14,754 nucleotides of DNA from CAYGZA01 sp964354135 (GTDB taxonomy: Bacteria > Planctomycetota > Planctomycetia > Pirellulales > Thermoguttaceae), in assembly GCA_964354135.1 (NCBI GenBank), contig CAYGZA010000163.1, positions 1-14,754 of the forward strand. The letters are read 5' to 3'. Of this stretch, positions 12,061 to 14,754 are shown piece by piece. The position numbers were made by a program, and so were the translations under genes. Within the stretch, counting starts at the first letter, position 1, and each line of letters opens with the position of its first letter. The notes beneath the pieces are model-generated. The model did no database searches and was not told the DNA's origin. It saw nothing but the letters and a program-made list of their open reading frames with translations.

Positions 12061-13691
12061 CGCCGTAGCTCCTCGATCTCCTCGGGCAGCACAGCGAGGG
12101 GCACGAGGGGCATCGCAGGGGCAGACCGGGCCCACTGGTCGAGGCTTTTCCTCGCCGCTTCCCGGACGGTGGGGCTGCGGTCGCCGAGGGCTTCGCAGAG
12201 GGCGTCGTGGCTGGCCGGCGAGCGGGACTTGGACAGGGCTGCGGCCGCTTCGGCGCGCACCAGGTGATCTTCATCCTCCAACAGGTGAAGGATCGACCCT
12301 TCCAGCGGCCCGACCAGGTCGAGCGTGCGGGCGATTGCGAGCGACCTCAGTCGCCGCCTGCGAACCCGGGACGTCATCTCCGCGCGCAGGAGGAGCACGG
12401 TCTGTGGATCCACCTTCTTGACCAGCTCTCCCGTGCTCACGCGGACTTCGTCGCTGAGCAGGTCGAAGGCGGCCAGAAAACGGGGGAAATTGAACTCGGC
12501 GAGGCTCGTCCGGGCAGCCTTGCGGACCACGGCGTGCCGGCTGTCCAGCGCCTCGATCAGCCGGGCCAGGGCCCCGGGCAGTCCCCGGTGACGCAGTTGG
12601 ACGAGGATCCTGGCTTGGACTTCGCCATCCCCGTCGTGGAGGGCCTTCAATGCCAAGGCATTGGCTTCGGCGCCGTAGAACCCCTCCAAGGCTTCCGCGG
12701 CCGCACGGCGTCCCCCCGGCTTCCCGTGGAGCAGGACGTGTTCGATCACCGAGAAGGCCTGCGGCCGGGGAATGCCCGAAAGGGTCACCAGCCGGACCGC
12801 GGCGTGCTGGGCCAGGTCGTCGAGCCCGGCCAACAGTTGGCTGCTGCGCTGAACCCAGGCCAGCGAGTCTATCCGTTTGAGGTTATGCGCGACGGCCGCA
12901 GAAGGCTCGCGTCCGATCTTCCGCAGGAAATACCCCACGAATTCCGGATCCGCCCGCTTGGCCACCAAGGACACCACCGCCGACGGCGCCTTGGGATCAT
13001 CCAGGCAGCTCAGGAGCAGCCGGATGATCGACAGCCGCGTGCCCTTGGAAAGAAGCTCGACCAGAATCACGAACGCCGGGTGACGGGGATTCTCGAGGAT
13101 CTGTCGCAACACGGCGTTGTCCCGATGGGCCACCAGCACAAAGGCCTCCACCACCTCCCGGCGGCGGTGTTTCGCAAAACGGCTCACCGACAGCTCCAGC
13201 GAGCCGACCACCTGCCGCCGGACCAGGTGCGGGTCGTGGCGCGTCTTGTCGTCCTGGGGAGACGCCATCTCGGCGCAGAGCAGTTGCACCAGCTCCAGCA
13301 GTGTCTGGCCCACAACCGCCGCGTTCGGATTGGCCGAGTCCTCCAGAGCGTTCAGCAGAGTCGGGATCAAGTCGTGCTGCCGGCACAAGACGGCGGCCCG
13401 GCAACCGTTGACGCACGTCTGCGCGTCGCCGGACAAGACGGCATCCCGCAGCGCGGGCGTCATCCCTGCGGCGTGCTCCTCGACGGCCTGTTGCTGGGGC
13501 GCCGTCAAGACGTGGAAGCGGGCAATGATCTCCCGGTGTCCCGCCGGACTGCGGCGAGCAAGAGCTGCCTGGAACGCGCCCTCGCGGATCGCGCGATAAG
13601 GCGAGTCCAGCGCCGGGATGAGGACCCGCGTGGCGGCGTCGCTCTCCGTCGCGGCAAGCACCTCAAACGTGGCTTTCGGCCCTTCACTCAC
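12057..13691 (-). CDS. HEAT-repeat protein
   Basis: 544 aa from a GTG at 13691 with GGGAGGG 10 nt upstream (complement of 13702-13708). A TTG at 13733 would add 14 residues and has a weaker GAGGG; either is possible. Almost the whole protein is tandem helical pairs of HEAT type: early AATRVLIPALDSPYRAIREG; then RLIEALDSRHAVVRKAARTS, HLLEDEDHLVRAEAAAALSK and CEALGDRSPTVREAARKSL towards the C-terminus, each with the D-x-x-xxVR-x-A-A turn. The middle units are more divergent, suggesting an old array. There is no signal peptide or membrane segment, so it is cytoplasmic, giving a solenoid for protein binding. It is the first gene of a two-gene operon with the small membrane protein. It has no catalytic residue, and its partner is unknown. 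Confidence 0.85.
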   Translation of the reverse strand: MSEGPKATFEVLAATESDAATRVLIPALDSPYRAIREGAFQAALARRSPAGHREIIARFHVLTAPQQQAVEEHAAGMTPALRDAVLSGDAQTCVNGCRAAVLCRQHDLIPTLLNALEDSANPNAAVVGQTLLELVQLLCAEMASPQDDKTRHDPHLVRRQVVGSLELSVSRFAKHRRREVVEAFVLVAHRDNAVLRQILENPRHPAFVILVELLSKGTRLSIIRLLLSCLDDPKAPSAVVSLVAKRADPEFVGYFLRKIGREPSAAVAHNLKRIDSLAWVQRSSQLLAGLDDLAQHAAVRLVTLSGIPRPQAFSVIEHVLLHGKPGGRRAAAEALEGFYGAEANALALKALHDGDGEVQARILVQLRHRGLPGALARLIEALDSRHAVVRKAARTSLAEFNFPRFLAAFDLLSDEVRVSTGELVKKVDPQTVLLLRAEMTSRVRRRRLRSLAIARTLDLVGPLEGSILHLLEDEDHLVRAEAAAALSKSRSPASHDALCEALGDRSPTVREAARKSLDQWARSAPAMPLVPLAVLPEEIEELRR

Positions 13692-14063
13692 TGGGAGCAG
13701 ACCCTCCCCCCACTTGCCGACCACGGCAGTCAAAATAAGGCCCTCTACGGTCCGCGCAGAGCGCCGGAGATCTCCTGGACTATGTAACTATAATCCACGA
13801 GGGGACTTCGGCGGGCGTGGAAAGGGGCTTTGTGGGAAGTGCCACAGCGGCAGAAGCGGCTCCGTCGAAACCCTCGGAATCCCCGGCCTTCTTGATTTCT
13901 CCGCTAGATTCGGCGAAACTGACGCGGAGCAGCGGGCCCTTGGGGCCGGTGGTCCGGAGGAGTCGGGCTGGTAGGGCCGAAACGTACCCCGGATGGGCCC
14001 TTGCCCTGTCTTCCGAGCCGACCGGCGACGGCTCCAGACTATGGCACGTTGGAGGTGTATCCC
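13692..14063. other. Divergent intergenic region
   Basis: 372 bases between the HEAT-repeat gene (-) and the 85-aa gene (+). An A+T-rich spot at 13781-13796 (TATGTAACTATAATCC) stands out from its surroundings and could supply -10 elements on either strand, but no convincing -35 pairs with it. GAGCCG (14015-14020) and CGGCTC (14029-14034) form a hairpin 29 nt before the + start. Nothing else was recognised. Confidence 0.5.
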
Positions 14064-14321
14064 ATGGCGATTGCCACAACCGCCGCGGCGGTTTTCGAGC
14101 GGGAATTCCTTCCCCTGCGGGCGCGACTGATCGAAGTAGCCGCGGCCTTGGACCGCGTTGCCCGCGCCGAAGGCTCGGTGCGCGACGACCCCCGCTTCCG
14201 GCAAGTCCGGCAGAGCATGGAAGTCCTTGCCGACGACGACGGGGCAGCGGACCGGACGGAGCGCGTTCAGTTGATCTTCTCCCTCCCTTACGACCCTCAC
14301 TGGCGAAAGGGGGAGGTCTGA
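14064..14321 (+). CDS. Small conserved protein upstream of TatD-family gene
   Basis: 85 aa. The ATG at 14064 has GGAGG at 14051-14055, 8-nt spacing, so an earlier in-frame start at 14001 is rejected. The sequence MAIATTAAAVFEREFLPLRA is followed by an amphipathic helix (RLIEVAAALDRVARAEG), then DDPRFRQVRQSMEVLADDD and RTERVQLIFSLPYDPHWRKG. It looks like a helical hairpin ending in a short conserved loop. I recall similar short proteins next to ebo-type genes in planctomycetes but no function is known. It has no signal peptide or catalytic motif. It lies 86 nt before the EboB-like gene on the same strand, so it is likely the first gene of that transcription unit. Confidence 0.75.
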   Translation: MAIATTAAAVFEREFLPLRARLIEVAAALDRVARAEGSVRDDPRFRQVRQSMEVLADDDGAADRTERVQLIFSLPYDPHWRKGEV

Positions 14322-14407
14322 CGGAGACCCCATCGTCTCGGACCGCGATCATCGGCCCCCGCCGGCCATGAGCGGCCGCCGATGCCCGATAGAAGGAGCC
14401 CCTTGCC

Positions 14408-14754
14408 ATGCACTTCTTCGATCCCCACATCCACGTTGCTTCTCGCACCACGGACGACCTGGAGACGATGGCCAAGATGGGCTGTCTGGTGGTCGGGGAG
14501 CCGGCCTTCTGGATGGGCTTCGATCGCAGCGGGGTGGCCAGCTTCTACGACTACTACCGGCAACTGACCGAATGGGAGCCGAAGCGGACCGCCCAGTACG
14601 GGATCCGGCACTACGCCTGGATCGGCTGCAATGCCAAGGAAGCCGAGAACGTCGCTTTTGCCCGGGAGGTGATCGCGGTGATCCCCGAGTTCCTGGAGAG
14701 ACCCAACGTGCTGGGGATCGGCGAGATCGGCCTGAACAAGAACACGAAAAATGA
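14408..14754 (+). CDS. eboB: TatD-family metal-dependent hydrolase, EboB-like (3'-truncated)
   Basis: 115 codons are visible; no stop occurs before the window ends. The ATG at 14408 has AGGAG at 14394-14398, 9-nt spacing. The N-terminus MHFFDPHIHVASRTTDDLET carries the D-x-H-x-H metal site of the amidohydrolase/TatD barrel, followed by CLVVGEPAFWMGFDRSGV, QYGIRHYAWIGCNAKEAEN and VLGIGEIGLNKNT (the Glu of the GxGEIG strand also binds metal). DPHIH-x-x-SRTTDD and the EPAFW stretch are what I associate with EboB of the ebo cluster, whose products (EboA-EboF) handle or export a metabolite in cyanobacteria and other bacteria, whereas plain TatD nucleases lack them. Downstream ebo genes would be expected beyond the window. 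It is probably cytoplasmic. Confidence 0.85.
   Translation, partial: MHFFDPHIHVASRTTDDLETMAKMGCLVVGEPAFWMGFDRSGVASFYDYYRQLTEWEPKRTAQYGIRHYAWIGCNAKEAENVAFAREVIAVIPEFLERPNVLGIGEIGLNKNTKN

Noticed and set aside
12207..13787. 526-aa open frame on the plus strand
   Set aside because: It lies opposite the HEAT-repeat gene, whose repeats and ATGA-coupled partner are clear. The frame has Gln/His/Arg-rich shadow composition.
13781..13796. TATAAT-like sequence as promoter for the HEAT or 85-aa gene
   Set aside because: No recognisable -35 at 16-18 bp on either strand; recorded only as an A+T-rich spot.
14368..14754. Plus-strand frame starting at 14368
   Set aside because: It gives Arg/Gly-rich sequence with no family resemblance, whereas the frame from 14408 gives a clear TatD/EboB protein with a ribosome site and simply runs off the window.

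Overview
The window is strongly G+C-rich bacterial DNA with ORFs packed at high density. The gene set points to a member of the Planctomycetota, perhaps Pirellulales or a relative: secreted and lipoprotein-type proteins with DUF11, a secreted GH29 alpha-L-fucosidase, a HEAT-repeat protein paired with a small membrane protein, a degenerate phosphohexomutase and an EboB-like TatD hydrolase. Intergenic stretches full of short G+C-rich hairpins and heptanucleotide tracts support this. The assignment is inferred from recognised families and repeat style, not from a marker gene.

Layout. (1) 1-2653, + strand: a cell-envelope operon of a 5'-truncated Met/Gly/Pro-rich protein, a secreted protein, and a lipoprotein with a C-terminal DUF11 domain; the last two overlap by ATGA. 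(2) 2741-3731, +: a promoter, a leader with a 10-bp inverted repeat, then an 80-aa helical protein translationally coupled to an AbiEii/DUF6036-type nucleotidyltransferase. (3) 3822-6789, +: a promoter, a phosphohexomutase-fold protein without the catalytic-serine motif, a PLP aminotransferase and a small cupin. (4) 6790-7872: mostly non-coding DNA around one 79-aa conserved small protein. It holds many hairpins, a 27-bp repeat present twice, a probable nucleotidyltransferase relic and a 12-unit heptanucleotide array that supplies the stop codon of the next gene. (5) 7873-9678, -: GH29 alpha-L-fucosidase. (6) 9679-10183: divergent regulatory region with one good sigma70-like promoter on each strand. 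(7) 10184-11623, +: membrane-anchored coiled-coil protein with a beta domain and a BRCT-like segment. (8) 11617-13691, -: HEAT-repeat protein and a 147-aa membrane protein, overlapping by ATGA and converging on gene 7 with a 7-bp overlap. (9) 14064-14754, +: an 85-aa protein and the first 115 codons of an EboB-like TatD-family hydrolase that runs off the window, probably the start of an ebo-type cluster.

No tRNA, rRNA, CRISPR array, insertion sequence or prophage gene was recognised. The least explained items are the nucleotidyltransferase module with its structured leader and the relic of a second one 4 kb away, the catalytically dead-looking phosphohexomutase, the double-dyad promoter of the coiled-coil gene, and repeat DNA that has entered coding sequence (lipoprotein) and a stop codon (fucosidase).
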